From a virus: 29,394 bases of DNA. The translations under genes and the position numbers were made by a program. Of this stretch, positions 15,101 to 22,600 are shown in pieces. Under the pieces are notes generated by a model. The model was not told the origin of the DNA, searched no databases, and saw only the letters and a list, made by a program, of their open reading frames with translations. Every line of letters begins with the position of its first letter. Positions within the stretch are counted from its first letter, which is position 1. The stretch is taken from the IMG/VR virus record IMGVR_UViG_3300035659_003156, positions 1 through 29,394 of that record; one strand, given 5' to 3'.

Positions 15101-15471
15101 TCCCTGGGACGCCGGCGACCGGCGTGCAGAACATGGTGCTGACGATCCCCGAAGGCGTCACGAACATCGCGCTGAGCGACCTGCGCGTGACCGTGGCCAC
15201 GGTCAGCTCGGGCAGTTCGACGTTCAACATCCAGCGGTGCGTCGTGTCGTCCGTGGCGTGCAGCGCGACGCAGAGCACCTGGGTTGATATCTACTCGAGC
15301 GTGCTGACGCTCGCGGCGAGCAACTACACGGTGACGAAGGGCAGCGCGCCGAACCAGAACGTCGGCTCGCTGGTGGCGGGCGACCGGTTCAAAGCTAGCT
15401 TGGTCACCATCGGTGCCTCGCTGGTAGACGTGACGGTGACCATGACGGTGAAATATGAAACGACAAACTGA
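12160..15471 (+). CDS. Large fibre/adhesin-like protein with N-terminal signal peptide
   Basis: 1103 residues from the ATG overlapping the upstream stop, with GGAGGA upstream (ATG 12199 is an alternative). Residues ~23-50 look like a Sec signal peptide: basic n-region with KR, hydrophobic LLQAGLLLFTVHCALSTALSA, and a likely cleavage after ALSA at ~50. The mature part is Ser/Thr/Gly/Asn-rich and of tail-fibre type: LTHSHAESEVTNLV, SPLSGGGALSADLTLSL, LYVDTDATPAG, a poly-Gly stretch, and FGLYVQAQTVGTNNYAIWTNGTEQSRFGG. A CPTC pair is at ~347-350. The C-terminal ~120 residues form a beta-rich domain. The protein lies between neck and tail-tube genes, which is unusual for a fibre, and an export signal is not normally expected on a virion protein. 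The signal sequence is largely encoded by word-repeat arms. Confidence 0.7.
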   Translation: MKEGVRSQKSGVRMPRKWTVNSGQWIAKRLLQAGLLLFTVHCALSTALSATQVTATYDLGANPRVMATVNGTPQYGLVFAQRNKRVTYGDVEYGPSVVKGYLNASGQLNDGASHLWLDLIPNLGATPGDSYYVVTFNIQGRVHAEIWVVPDVATVAAEVCRQAQPPSSTAPALFYQFLQQDGDDLPQRQKLNLTGSGVSCVDNAGQLRTDCTVTGGGGGSAPKASATVSGTVKTDATESDPVVYLKSSADSLLAVKAPLTHSHAESEVTNLVADLAGKVPTTRAINTTSPLSGGGALSADLTLSLPAATGSQNGYLTSANWTTFNNKENALTFNSPLSRSVNAISCPTCEITGNKNAASGYAGLTSGTKLNASQGQEVWSSADLTDFAAKSGTGTTIMGATFTSLATNDIPKWNGTNWVNSTSAAKADALTNDPTDCSANQYATAIAANGNLTCSQPATSNLSDGSNVVKNNQANTYSGGGLQDLSANKLALPAATSLPGTCTANKEIYVDTDATPAGQQVYLCNSSGNGWNLIGDGGGGGGGTTITVNGASVNSTADLDDSTPAAPANGVNVKWQKDASSPTNISAYWLSTAVGTTTFGSGSSFTWSFNDDDASNSTIQFDAGGINITPATGMVYVASPLQAEYGDTATGNLLTLYGDTYSAHTSGTRTTAIGVRGYANHNGAGGTVTNAVGVSGLVGVGAGTINAAIALQAQSPTKGAGTIDNAFGLYVQAQTVGTNNYAIWTNGTEQSRFGGLVNAIGGFKVNGAATNHAVLLGNGTIFQASGAIPDCIDSGGNHLNYTQGTQTFACGTSGGGAPAFSAITTGTNTAATMTIGNGATLNGAAGGIVDLTSLTAATGFKVPAAAGATPSATGVLAYDSTSTTYKGYNGAAKSFAYTDTPGTTGTAPNWSSAAVLNIPMASTASVTAGLLSKTDYDAFTAKPSLVTVGTNGIEAYNAGDNTTAARSDHTHRSIHNLTWYFPGTPATGVQNMVLTIPEGVTNIALSDLRVTVATVSSGSSTFNIQRCVVSSVACSATQSTWVDIYSSVLTLAASNYTVTKGSAPNQNVGSLVAGDRFKASLVTIGASLVDVTVTMTVKYETTN
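12170..12298 (+). repeat. GAGTCAG array and GTGGACA / TGTTCAC palindrome encoding the signal peptide
   Basis: An unpaired heptamer array lies at 12170-12199 (GAGTCAG, AAGTCAG, AAGTCAG, GAGTCAG). Then comes a palindrome with left arm 12210-12238 (GTGGACA, GTGAACA, GTGGACA, GTGGATA) and right arm 12268-12298 (TGTTCAC, TGTTCAC, TGTGCAC, TATCCAC). The right arm encodes the hydrophobic core LFTVHCALST. Confidence 0.9.
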
Positions 15472-16288
15472 AAAACCAGGATTCAGGATTCAGGATTTAG
15501 GATTCAGGCCGGTCGGGATTCGCCTGCTCGTTGCGGCTTTCGTGCTAATCCCTAATCCCTGGTTCCTAACCCCTAGTTTCGGCGCGACCAAGGTGTTCTT
15601 GAAGAGCAATAACCAGACTACGTCGTCGATTAAACCACCGACGGGTCGGACGTTCTGGAATGCTAATTCAACCCAGGGCACTTCCATGAGCACTGCGGTT
15701 ACTTCCTCGATCGCAGGTCCGGTGACAGGACAATACTGGCCGATTGCGACCACTGGTTACACCGTAACTGACGGAGCTGGAAATAAGGTCGCCTGGTTCT
15801 CTCAGCCTCTTTCGAGCGGTGTTACCATCTCCGGCACGATCACGCCGAACATCTGGGGACTGGAGTCGAACGGCAACTGCAACTGCGGGCTGCGCTACGA
15901 GGCGCTGCGCTGGTCGGTGGCTGTGGGCGGGATCGTTTCCTCGCTCGGCATCTCGACGGACGACGGCGTGACCGAATGGGGAACCTCGGCGGCGGTGCGA
16001 ACCGCACCGACGCTGACCCCGACCTCCACGAGCTTCGTGGTGGGCGACCGGATCGTTGTGGTTCTCTACAGCGATGACGCGAACGGATACACGGAGGGCA
16101 GCGGTAGAACTTTCACTATCGACGTTGCTGGCGCGACGGGCGTGGATGGGGACACATATTTGAGCTTCACGGAAACCATCAGCTTTAGCTCCGATTCGAA
16201 CAACGCGCCCGCCAGACCGGCTACTTCGTGGCTGCTACGGCCGCTGCTCTGGTGGTGGAAGCAGTATTTCGACGAGGTGTTTAGTTGA
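15455..16288 (+). CDS. Secreted beta-rich protein of the fibre cluster, unknown
   Basis: 277 residues; the ATG at 15455 overlaps the upstream gene by 17 nt and its ribosome binding site is weak. Residues ~19-43 look like a signal peptide (GIRLLVAAFVLIPNPWFLTPSFGA, likely cut before ATK), again encoded by word-repeat arms. The mature protein is a Ser/Thr/Gly-rich beta protein with CNCGLRYEALRW (~142-152) and SLGISTDDGVTEWGTSAAV, a pattern of extracellular sandwich domains. The end is unusual: ARPATSWLLRPLLWWWKQYFDEVFS is aromatic and amphipathic and could attach to a membrane or a partner. I recognise no family. With the preceding gene it forms a two-gene unit of exported fibre-like proteins. 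Confidence 0.6.
   Translation: MKRQTEKPGFRIQDLGFRPVGIRLLVAAFVLIPNPWFLTPSFGATKVFLKSNNQTTSSIKPPTGRTFWNANSTQGTSMSTAVTSSIAGPVTGQYWPIATTGYTVTDGAGNKVAWFSQPLSSGVTISGTITPNIWGLESNGNCNCGLRYEALRWSVAVGGIVSSLGISTDDGVTEWGTSAAVRTAPTLTPTSTSFVVGDRIVVVLYSDDANGYTEGSGRTFTIDVAGATGVDGDTYLSFTETISFSSDSNNAPARPATSWLLRPLLWWWKQYFDEVFS
15479..15576 (+). repeat. Word-repeat arms, GATTCAG and TAATCCC families, encoding a signal peptide
   Basis: The left arm at 15479-15508 has units GATTCAG, GATTCAG, GATTTAG, GATTCAG. The right arm at 15544-15576 has units TAATCCC, TAATCCC, TGGTTCC, TAACCCC. Complementarity is imperfect because the two words differ. Together they encode much of the first 40 residues. Confidence 0.85.
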
Positions 16289-16461
16289 GACACTTCGCGC
16301 CCACAGTCTCGTTTGCGTCGGATACAGACAATGCGGGCCCACTCGTGCACTGAGATGTAGTGCGGCTCGGCTGATGAGCAAAGCTGAATTAGTCCTGTTT
16401 AGAAGTGGCACGACAGGCAGTAACCAGGCACTAGCAGGTAAGAAACGATTGGGAGGACATC
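16289..16461 (+). other. 173-nt gap between the exported fibre genes and the tail genes
   Basis: No gene and no word repeat is seen here, in contrast to most gaps in the phage. A short inverted repeat GCACT / AGTGC (about 16348-16364) and CCTGT / ACAGG (about 16395-16414) are visible; both are weak. The end carries GGGAGG, the ribosome binding site of the tail-tube gene. It could hold a promoter for the tail block, but no convincing -35/-10 pair was found. Confidence 0.5.
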
Positions 16462-17061
16462 ATGCCAAACGTTGACGCAACCAAAATCCACCAGGGTCCG
16501 GGCAAGCTGTGGCTAAACGTGAATCTCCCGGCGAGCGGCAGCCGGCTTCTCATCAATGCCGCGGGCGAGCCGACGACCGGCACGCCGGTCTTCGCCGGGG
16601 CCACGGAGGGCGCCGCCACGGTGGTCCTGGCGCCGAAACTCGAGTCCGTCACCGCAGACCAGGTTAGCGGACCCATCGACGTCGTCATGACCGGCGAAGC
16701 GGCGTCGATCGAGGTCACGCTGAAGGAGTCTGACTTGGCCAAGCTGAAATACTTCATCGTCCATGGCTCCTTCTCTTCGGGGACTGACACGGGCCTGCCG
16801 CAGGGCTCGCAGACCTACGAGGAGATCTCCTTCGGTGGGATCATGGCCATTCCCAAGACTTCGGTGGCGGTGATTTCCGCGCGCCGCGATGCAGCCGGCA
16901 AGTACGTGGTGAGCCAGCTCTATCAGGCTTACCAGGCCGAGGCCATCCAGCTTCCCTTCCAGCGGGGAAAGGAAACCACCTACAAGGTGAAGTTCGAAGG
17001 CCTAGCGGATGCGTCGCGCGCCGCAGGCGATCAGGTAGGGAAAGTCTATCGCCAGACGTAG
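16462..17061 (+). CDS. Major tail tube protein
   Basis: 199 residues with a strong GGGAGG site. The sequence is beta-rich with the look of siphophage tube proteins: an N-terminal KIHQGPGKLWLNV segment, SVTADQVSGPIDVVMTGEAASIEVTLKESDLAKLKYFI (~62-99, the typical 'contrast to a reference state' strand block of this family), TYEEISFGGIMAIPKTSVAVISARRD, and a C-terminal YKVKFEGLADASRAAGDQVGKVYRQ. It should polymerise as stacked hexamers to form the non-contractile tail tube. The chaperone and tape-measure genes follow in the usual order, which supports the call. Confidence 0.75.
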   Translation: MPNVDATKIHQGPGKLWLNVNLPASGSRLLINAAGEPTTGTPVFAGATEGAATVVLAPKLESVTADQVSGPIDVVMTGEAASIEVTLKESDLAKLKYFIVHGSFSSGTDTGLPQGSQTYEEISFGGIMAIPKTSVAVISARRDAAGKYVVSQLYQAYQAEAIQLPFQRGKETTYKVKFEGLADASRAAGDQVGKVYRQT

Positions 17062-17129
17062 GAAGGGCAGTGGTCGAGTGTCAGTGGTTAATGGAAAGCG
17101 AACATTGACCACACACGAAGGACGGCAAC

Positions 17130-17627
17130 ATGGCGAAAAAGAATCACACGGCTACGGCGGGCGATTGGAAAGCGGCGGCGCGGACGGCGCGCGAGGCGCG
17201 CGCTGAGCCGCTACTGCTACCGAGCGGGGCCACCATTCTCGCCGTGAAACCGGAACCGCTGGAATGGATCATGTCCGGGCGCATCCCGCAACGCTTGCTG
17301 GCCGCGGCGCTCCAGGGTGACGGCGTTCTCTCGCCCGAGGCACGAGCGGAAATCAGCCGCGAGGAGATTCTCGACCTGGCCCGCTTCGCGGCGCAACTCG
17401 TGAAGGCCAGCGTCGTCCGTCCGCCCATCGGCGAGGGGTCCGACGAAATCAGCCTGGACGATATTCCCGTCGAAGATCGGGCGTTCATCTTCGCCTGGGC
17501 GTGCCGTGCCCTGGGCCAGCCCGCGGCGGAACCGGAGCGCGCTGGCACGGGCGTGCCAGGGCCCGTCCCAAGTTCAACGCAGGAGGACCTCTCCAGCGAC
17601 AAGCTGGAGCGGTTTCGTGCGAAGTGA
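17130..17627 (+). CDS. Tail assembly chaperone, first frame (G-type)
   Basis: 165 residues. The protein has a compact helical core: AARTAREARAEPLLLPSGATILAVKPEPLEWIMSGRIPQRLLAAALQGDG, then EEILDLARFAAQLVKASVV and DDIPVEDRAFIFAWACRAL. It lies exactly between tube and tape-measure genes, where siphophages carry the G/GT chaperones that hold the tape measure for tail assembly. The last ~35 residues are a Pro/Glu-rich linker whose DNA contains a perfect 8-bp hairpin CTGGCACG / CGTGCCAG (17542-17559). The final codons overlap the second-frame gene, as expected for a G/T pair. The +1 position of the second frame is that reached by a -2 or +1 shift. Confidence 0.65.
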   Translation: MAKKNHTATAGDWKAAARTAREARAEPLLLPSGATILAVKPEPLEWIMSGRIPQRLLAAALQGDGVLSPEARAEISREEILDLARFAAQLVKASVVRPPIGEGSDEISLDDIPVEDRAFIFAWACRALGQPAAEPERAGTGVPGPVPSSTQEDLSSDKLERFRAK

Positions 17628-17838
17628 GAATTTCTTGCTTGTATCCCTGGCGGCAGAGAAGTTCGGTGTGCGTCCGAGCACACTCGTTGGCCTCCGCGAT
17701 CCAGTCCTCGCGCTCGACTTCGACCTCGCGGCGGCGGCTCGTCTCCTCGAAGCCGCGCGTTCGGCGTGCGCCGAAGCGGAGTCAGGTCTGGACGGCGCAT
17801 CGCCGCCAGGAGGTCGAATGCGCCAGGTGAACTGGTAA
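17617..17838 (+). CDS. Tail assembly chaperone, second frame (T-type, overlapping)
   Basis: 73 residues if translated from GTG 17617, which overlaps the upstream stop (17625-17627) and has GGAG at 17606-17609. The sequence from NFLLVSLAAEKFGVRPSTLVGLRDPVLALDFDLAAAARLLEAARSA is clearly protein-like and has the short helical pattern of lambda T-type extensions, while the same frame upstream is Arg/Ser-rich noise. It could therefore be made by reinitiation at GTG or by a programmed frameshift close to the upstream stop; Mu itself uses a -2 shift here, and the frame relation fits -2 or +1. No classical slippery heptamer was found in the overlap. Confidence 0.6.
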   Translation: MRSENFLLVSLAAEKFGVRPSTLVGLRDPVLALDFDLAAAARLLEAARSACAEAESGLDGASPPGGRMRQVNW

Positions 17839-17909
17839 CTGTACCGGCGGTCTATGAGCGCCGCACGGACTCAGCGCTCCCAGAGCGCCGCCCCAGGAAC
17901 GGGTGAACG

Positions 17910-18860
17910 ATGCCAACCAACACGGCTGCTGAACTTCTGATTCGGATCGGAGCTGATCCCACGGGCGCGGAGGCCAGCATCGAGCGCTTCCGTTCCCAGT
18001 TCTCGCGGGATCTTGCGGGAATCGGCTCGGACCTCCAGCGCTGGTCGGCACAAGGCCTGGGAGATTTCAACCGGGTGCGAGGCGCCGTCGTCAACCTGAG
18101 TGGGACCTTGACCCAGACCGCGCAGGCGATGCCGCCGCTGAACCGGCAACTGGGACTGGTGGACCAGACCGCCGATCGCCTCGCCGACCATTTCCATGTC
18201 AACCTGACTGCGGTGAACAACCTCCTGAACCGCAACCGCCAGGCGGCCCAACTCTGGAAAACCGAACTGGTGACGAGCCTTGTGGATGTGCTGAACACCT
18301 CTCAGGCACTGAGCTTGAGCCTGGGACGAAGCTTCCTCATGTTCGATTCGGCGCTCGGCGCGAATATCGCCAACGCCATCATCTGGCAGAAATCAATTGG
18401 CGAAGCCTTCCGCAAGGCAGCGCTCCAGGCGGTCGGGTCGATTGCCCAGGAAGCGCTGGTGCGCGCGATCTATGCCACAGCCCTGGGGTTCTACCTTTTG
18501 GCCATCCGGGACTATGGCGGCGCGGCACTTGCTTTCAAGTCCGCGGCGTTCTACGGCGTGGTGGGCGGAGTGGCCGCGGTGGCGGGACGCGCGCTGGCCG
18601 GGTCTGAGGTGAGCAAGGGCGAAGGCGGAACTGCATCGTCGGGCGGGACCACATCCGAAGCATCGGCGAGGGAGTCGTCAGCGGCGACCACCGAAACGAC
18701 GACGTCTCAGAAAACGGTGCAGATCATTTTTCAGGGGCCGGTCTATGGCGGCCAGGCGGGCATCGACGAGCTGGTGCGCCACATCTCGCAGGCCGTCACA
18801 GAACGCGACGTGAACCTGGTGGCCTACACCGTGGTGCGCCAGCCGGCCACGCGAGCGTGA
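17910..18860 (+). CDS. Tape measure protein (short)
   Basis: 316 residues. The N-terminus has the tape-measure look: AAELLIRIGADPTGAEASIERFRSQFSRDL (~6-35), followed by helical segments. A hydrophobic central part (~150-215: SFLMFDSALGANIANAIIW, ALVRAIYATALGFYLLAI, AAFYGVVGGVAAVAGRAL) would insert into or cross the host membrane on DNA ejection. A Ser/Thr/Gly/Glu-rich linker is at ~235-262. The C-terminal end (KTVQIIFQGPVYGGQAGIDELVRHISQAV) matches the end pattern of tape-measure proteins. With about 0.15 nm per residue, the family rule predicts a tail of roughly 45-50 nm, much shorter than usual siphophage tails. Confidence 0.75.
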   Translation: MPTNTAAELLIRIGADPTGAEASIERFRSQFSRDLAGIGSDLQRWSAQGLGDFNRVRGAVVNLSGTLTQTAQAMPPLNRQLGLVDQTADRLADHFHVNLTAVNNLLNRNRQAAQLWKTELVTSLVDVLNTSQALSLSLGRSFLMFDSALGANIANAIIWQKSIGEAFRKAALQAVGSIAQEALVRAIYATALGFYLLAIRDYGGAALAFKSAAFYGVVGGVAAVAGRALAGSEVSKGEGGTASSGGTTSEASARESSAATTETTTSQKTVQIIFQGPVYGGQAGIDELVRHISQAVTERDVNLVAYTVVRQPATRA

Positions 18861-18865
18861 AAAAA

Positions 18866-18955
18866 GGAGTCAGGAGTCAGAAGCCAGGAGTCAGAATGCA
18901 TGACCTTCGGCCAGACCGCCTCTTTCCTTCTGAATTCTGTCTTCTGGCTTCTTCC
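18866..18955 (+). repeat. Word-repeat palindrome, GAGTCAG / TTCTGGC family, intergenic
   Basis: The left arm (18866-18896) is GAGTCAG, GAGTCAG, AAGCCAG, GAGTCAG. The right arm (18926-18955) is TTCTGAA, TTCTGTC, TTCTGGC, TTCTTCC. The GGAG used by the next gene (18959-18962) lies immediately behind the right arm. Confidence 0.88.
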
Positions 18956-18966
18956 TTCGGAGCACT

Positions 18967-19353
18967 ATGAGCAACCCGAAAATTGTCTACACCCCCGCCG
19001 GCGGCACGGAACAGACGCTGAGCTTTGTCTTTCCGCCGCGGCAACAGCCCGGCTACGCCAAAACGGCGGTCCGACACGACAACGTCGCGGCCTGCGGCGT
19101 ACGCGAGTCAGTGCTGGAGCGCCTCGATGAATTCCTGGAGTTTTCGCTCGAATGGATTCAGGCCGGCGCGGATCTCGACAACTGGCACGCGTTCCTTGAC
19201 CACGCCTTGACCGGCGCGGCGTTCGCCTATTACCCCGATGCCGCACAAACCGGCTTCGCCAACTATGTGCTGGAGGACAGCGAAGTGCAGCTGGAATGGA
19301 AGGCGCCGGGAGTGTACTCGACCAAACTCAAGTTTCGGAAGTTGGTTGACTGA
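18967..19353 (+). CDS. Distal tail / tail-tip protein (probable)
   Basis: 128 residues starting after GGAG at 18959. Its pattern is a small beta domain with a helix: KIVYTPAGGTEQTLSFVFPP near the N-terminus, then ESVLERLDEFLEFSLEWIQAGADLDNWHAFLDHALTGAAFAYYPD, and DSEVQLEWKAPGVYSTKLKFRKL at the end. The middle part resembles proteins that come after the tape measure and join the tail tip. The exact family is not recognised. It is followed closely by a 60-residue gene and then the hub, so all three are likely components of one distal structure. Confidence 0.5.
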   Translation: MSNPKIVYTPAGGTEQTLSFVFPPRQQPGYAKTAVRHDNVAACGVRESVLERLDEFLEFSLEWIQAGADLDNWHAFLDHALTGAAFAYYPDAAQTGFANYVLEDSEVQLEWKAPGVYSTKLKFRKLVD

Positions 19354-19371
19354 CAACGGACGATTGTTTCG

Positions 19372-19554
19372 ATGCCGATTCCAACAAACGCCAACTTCGA
19401 CGCCAAAAACCAGGAGCTGAATAAGCGCCCCCTGTACCTGGTGATCATCGATGGGGTGCTGGAACCGCTCACCACGTTCCGGCTGGAGGAAGCGCAGGTC
19501 ACCTGGGGCGGTTACGGCATCGGGGGGTATGGCACCAGCGGCTATGGGTACTAA
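19372..19554 (+). CDS. Small Gly/Tyr-tailed protein of the tail-tip cluster, unknown
   Basis: 60 residues. The first ~45 residues look like a beta domain (NKRPLYLVIIDGVLEPLTTF, LEEAQVTWG), and the last ~15 are a Gly/Tyr repeat GGYGIGGYGTSGYGY. No strong ribosome binding site; the gene begins 18 nt after the previous stop. The hydrophobic PLYLVIIDG block resembles the start of hub proteins, so it may be a split-off N-terminal module of the hub or a small tail-tip component. Its real translation is not proven, but the codon position pattern and the position in the operon support it. Confidence 0.45.
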   Translation: MPIPTNANFDAKNQELNKRPLYLVIIDGVLEPLTTFRLEEAQVTWGGYGIGGYGTSGYGY

Positions 19555-19561
19555 AGGATTT

Positions 19562-19649
19562 TCGATTGAAGATTGTCGATTGACGATTGGCGAACTCCTG
19601 GGGGCGCTCAACCCACGATCGGCAATCCACGATCAATAATCGACAATGG
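19562..19649 (+). repeat. Word-repeat palindrome, CGATTGA / CAATCGT family, intergenic
   Basis: The left arm (19562-19591) has words of the type CGATTGA, AGATTGT, CGATTGA, CGATTGG. The right arm (19615-19649) has CGATCGG, CAATCCA, CGATCAA, TAATCGA, CAATGG. It fills the gap before the hub gene and ends 7 nt before its ATG. Confidence 0.88.
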
Positions 19650-19656
19650 ATCCCCG

Positions 19657-22600
19657 ATGGCTGAAGTGAAAGATTACTATCCCGGCGATCTGGCGAGCGC
19701 CCTGGACAGCACGCTGGCGTGGCTACTCTCACGCCTGAATGCCAATGTGTCGCCGTTTGCCGGCAACGCCGTCGCCACTCCCACCGATCCGGCGTTCGTC
19801 GAAGGCGCGATGAACACGACCGAAGGAACTTACTCCGTGCTAGCGCAGGAGAAGTGCCCAAACATCGTGCTGGATCCCACCGCGGGCGTCGAACTGGACG
19901 CGCAAGCCGGTCCGGACGGTTTCCCGATCAACTATTGCGCGACGCCACTGCTCTCCGGGAATCTCCTGGTCAACGTGCTGCCGCTCAGCGCTGCCACAGC
20001 GGTGAGCGGCCGGGCCTTCAATCTGCTCGCGCCCGCGAGCGAGTACCGCGTGGACGTCTACGCGCGCACGGATGCCTTCTACTACAAAGGTTCGTCCGCG
20101 ATTGCGGATGACAGCACCTGGAGAGTCTCGTGTACCGGTGCGGGGACGGCCATCGCTTTCCTGATGCCAGCAGCCTCGCCGCAACCCGCACCCGGTTCCT
20201 GGACGTCCGATGTCGTCGGATGGGTGGCGCACTCAAACCTCGGCGTGGGCAACCGGCTGCGTGATTATTTCGTGCGCGTCTTCAGCAAGACGGACATTGA
20301 ATATCTGAAGGAAGACAACATTCCCATTATCGTGCAGGATCCGACCCACGCGCGCTTCGGCAGCAGTCGCGTACTCGGTTCTGGTACACCCACGGCACAC
20401 GTCATTTACAACGACCCGGTGCTCGGCGAAGTAGATCTTTATTCGACGTTGCAGAACCTGGCCGTTTATTCCGATCTGCCACGCTCGATCGAAGTGCCAC
20501 CCGGCGACCCCGACTTCGCCAGCCCGGGATCGCTGGTCGGTTCGAACTTGGCTTACATCCAGAACCGCTGCTGGATTTACGGCGCCGCGCTCGCCATTAT
20601 CACCTTCTCTGTGACAGGCCTGTGGGAGGCTGCGCGACGAATCGTCACACGGCTGAATGCCCTGCGCGAGGATCCCGGCTATCTGCCTTCACTGATCCTC
20701 GAGGACGCTGAGGACGGTTCGACCGCCCGCTGGACACTGGAGAGCGGCGCGGGCAGCGCGGCGAACCTTTTCGACTCCAGCGAGCCGCCGTCGGGCTCGA
20801 ACGTCATTTCCCTCACCGCCACGAGCGCGCCCACCACCTGGAGCTACGCCGGAGCAGGGCTGCCGGACACTGCCGATTCCGTTGTCCATTTTCGCTACAA
20901 GGCTGGTGTGGATCACAAATTTCTGCTCGGCGTCACGAGCTTGACCGGTCAAGTCACCAGCATCGAATTCGTCTCCTCGGGCACGGCGGGCTACAACCCT
21001 GTGTCCAAGGCTATTACGGCCGTCCTCGGCCTCGCGGTTGATACCTGGCGCACGCTGAGCCAGAACCTGAACGCCTTGATCGAGCAGTACGTCCCAGGCG
21101 AAACCATTTCCAGCATCAACTCTTTCAGGGTGAGTCTTGAATCCGCGGGCAATCTCACATTGGATAACCTCTCTCTGGGCGCGCCGCAGCCGGAAGGGTC
21201 GCTCAGCTTTTCCTACGATGTGTACAACGGCCAGGTGGACCAAGCATACATCCGCAACGGCGCCGTGGCCTGGGTTTGCTATGCCTACGCCATCTACCTG
21301 GAGCGTACCGGCGACTTCGCCCGGGCTGCGCTCGGTCTCGAGAGCATGCTGAACTATCTGTTCTCGCAACAGTGCACCACCGAGGACACCCGGCACAATC
21401 TGATCATGGTGGGTTGGGGCCGCTATCAGAACCCCGGCTACCAGTATGTCCCCGGCCAGCTTACCTCCGTCTCCACCGAGCACAACATTGATTGCTATTT
21501 CGCCTTCGACAAAGCAGCGCGCGTCCTGCCCACGGCGGCGCAGAACCTGTTGGACCGCGGCCTGATCACCCCAGTGCAATACACGTCGCTGAAGTCCACC
21601 GCCACCACCGCCGGCACCAAAGCTGGTGAGATCCGTAGCGCGCTTCTGAATCAACTCTGGATTCCTGCTTCCGGCGGCGCGAAAGGCCACTTTGCTCAGG
21701 GCGCCTCCAGTTCCGGCGCGGACACCTCGCTCGCCCTGGACGCCGCTGGCTCCTGGGCGGCGATGTTTTGCCATGAGGCCGGCGAAGACGCGAGGGCCGT
21801 CGAATGCCTGGAGTTCATCTATGAGACCTTCTTCCTTACCGACCGCCAGATTCTGAAGAGCTCTGACCCTGATTCCTTCAACCAGGCCTACGAGCAGTTG
21901 ACTGCTTTCGACGGCTTCCAACCCTACGCGGACTCGACAGGAGGCTATTCGGATTCGCCCGCTTCGGTCTGGATGGAAGGCACCTGGGGCGCGCTTGCCG
22001 CCTATCTGCGCCTGAGCGACAACGCCAGCCTGCAAGCTTATTTCGCCGCCAACTACGCCGGCGGGCTGGACGCTTTTCTCGCTCGCCTGATTGAGAGCAT
22101 GAAGATCGTCGCCACGACGACGGGCCATCAGGGCCTGCTGTCCTTTTCACTGGCGGCGCGGGGCCTGCCCTGGGAATTCTCCGTGCGCATGACGATCGGT
22201 TCGACCGCCTGGTTCTGGCTCACCGCCACGCGCAACGACGTCCTGTTCACGAACACCTCGCCCCCGCTCCTCGGCCGTCCTTATCTGAAGGTGCCACAGG
22301 GAGTGCAGCAAAGCATCCAGCAACTGGAAGGACAAGGCTCGATCGGCGCCCTGGAACTTGAGGCGATAGATGGCTCAGGCTTCATGACGGCCCTGGTTAG
22401 CGCGGGAAAACTCGAAGGACGCAAGGCCACGCTCAAAGTCGGTTACCCCGGCATGTCGTCCGCAGACTTCGTCACCTTGGCCACCCAGGAAATTGAGTCC
22501 ATCGCAACTCTCCCCGACCTGACGGGCTACGTCCTCGAGTGCCGTGACCTGAAGCGCAGCGCCAAGACGAAAATCTTCACGCGCGCCGACGACGGCAGTG

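Noticed and set aside
12160-16288. Diversity-generating retroelement target in the fibre genes
   Set aside because: No reverse transcriptase gene and no adenine-biased variable/template repeat pair were seen in the window.
17501-17830. Third-frame 109-residue open frame over the tail chaperone end
   Set aside because: Arg/Ser-rich composition typical of an out-of-frame reading; the frame ending at 17838 is clearly the protein-like one.
16462-18860. Contractile (Mu-type) tail
   Set aside because: No sheath gene or baseplate wedge genes are found; the tube, chaperone, short tape measure and hub order is of the non-contractile type.
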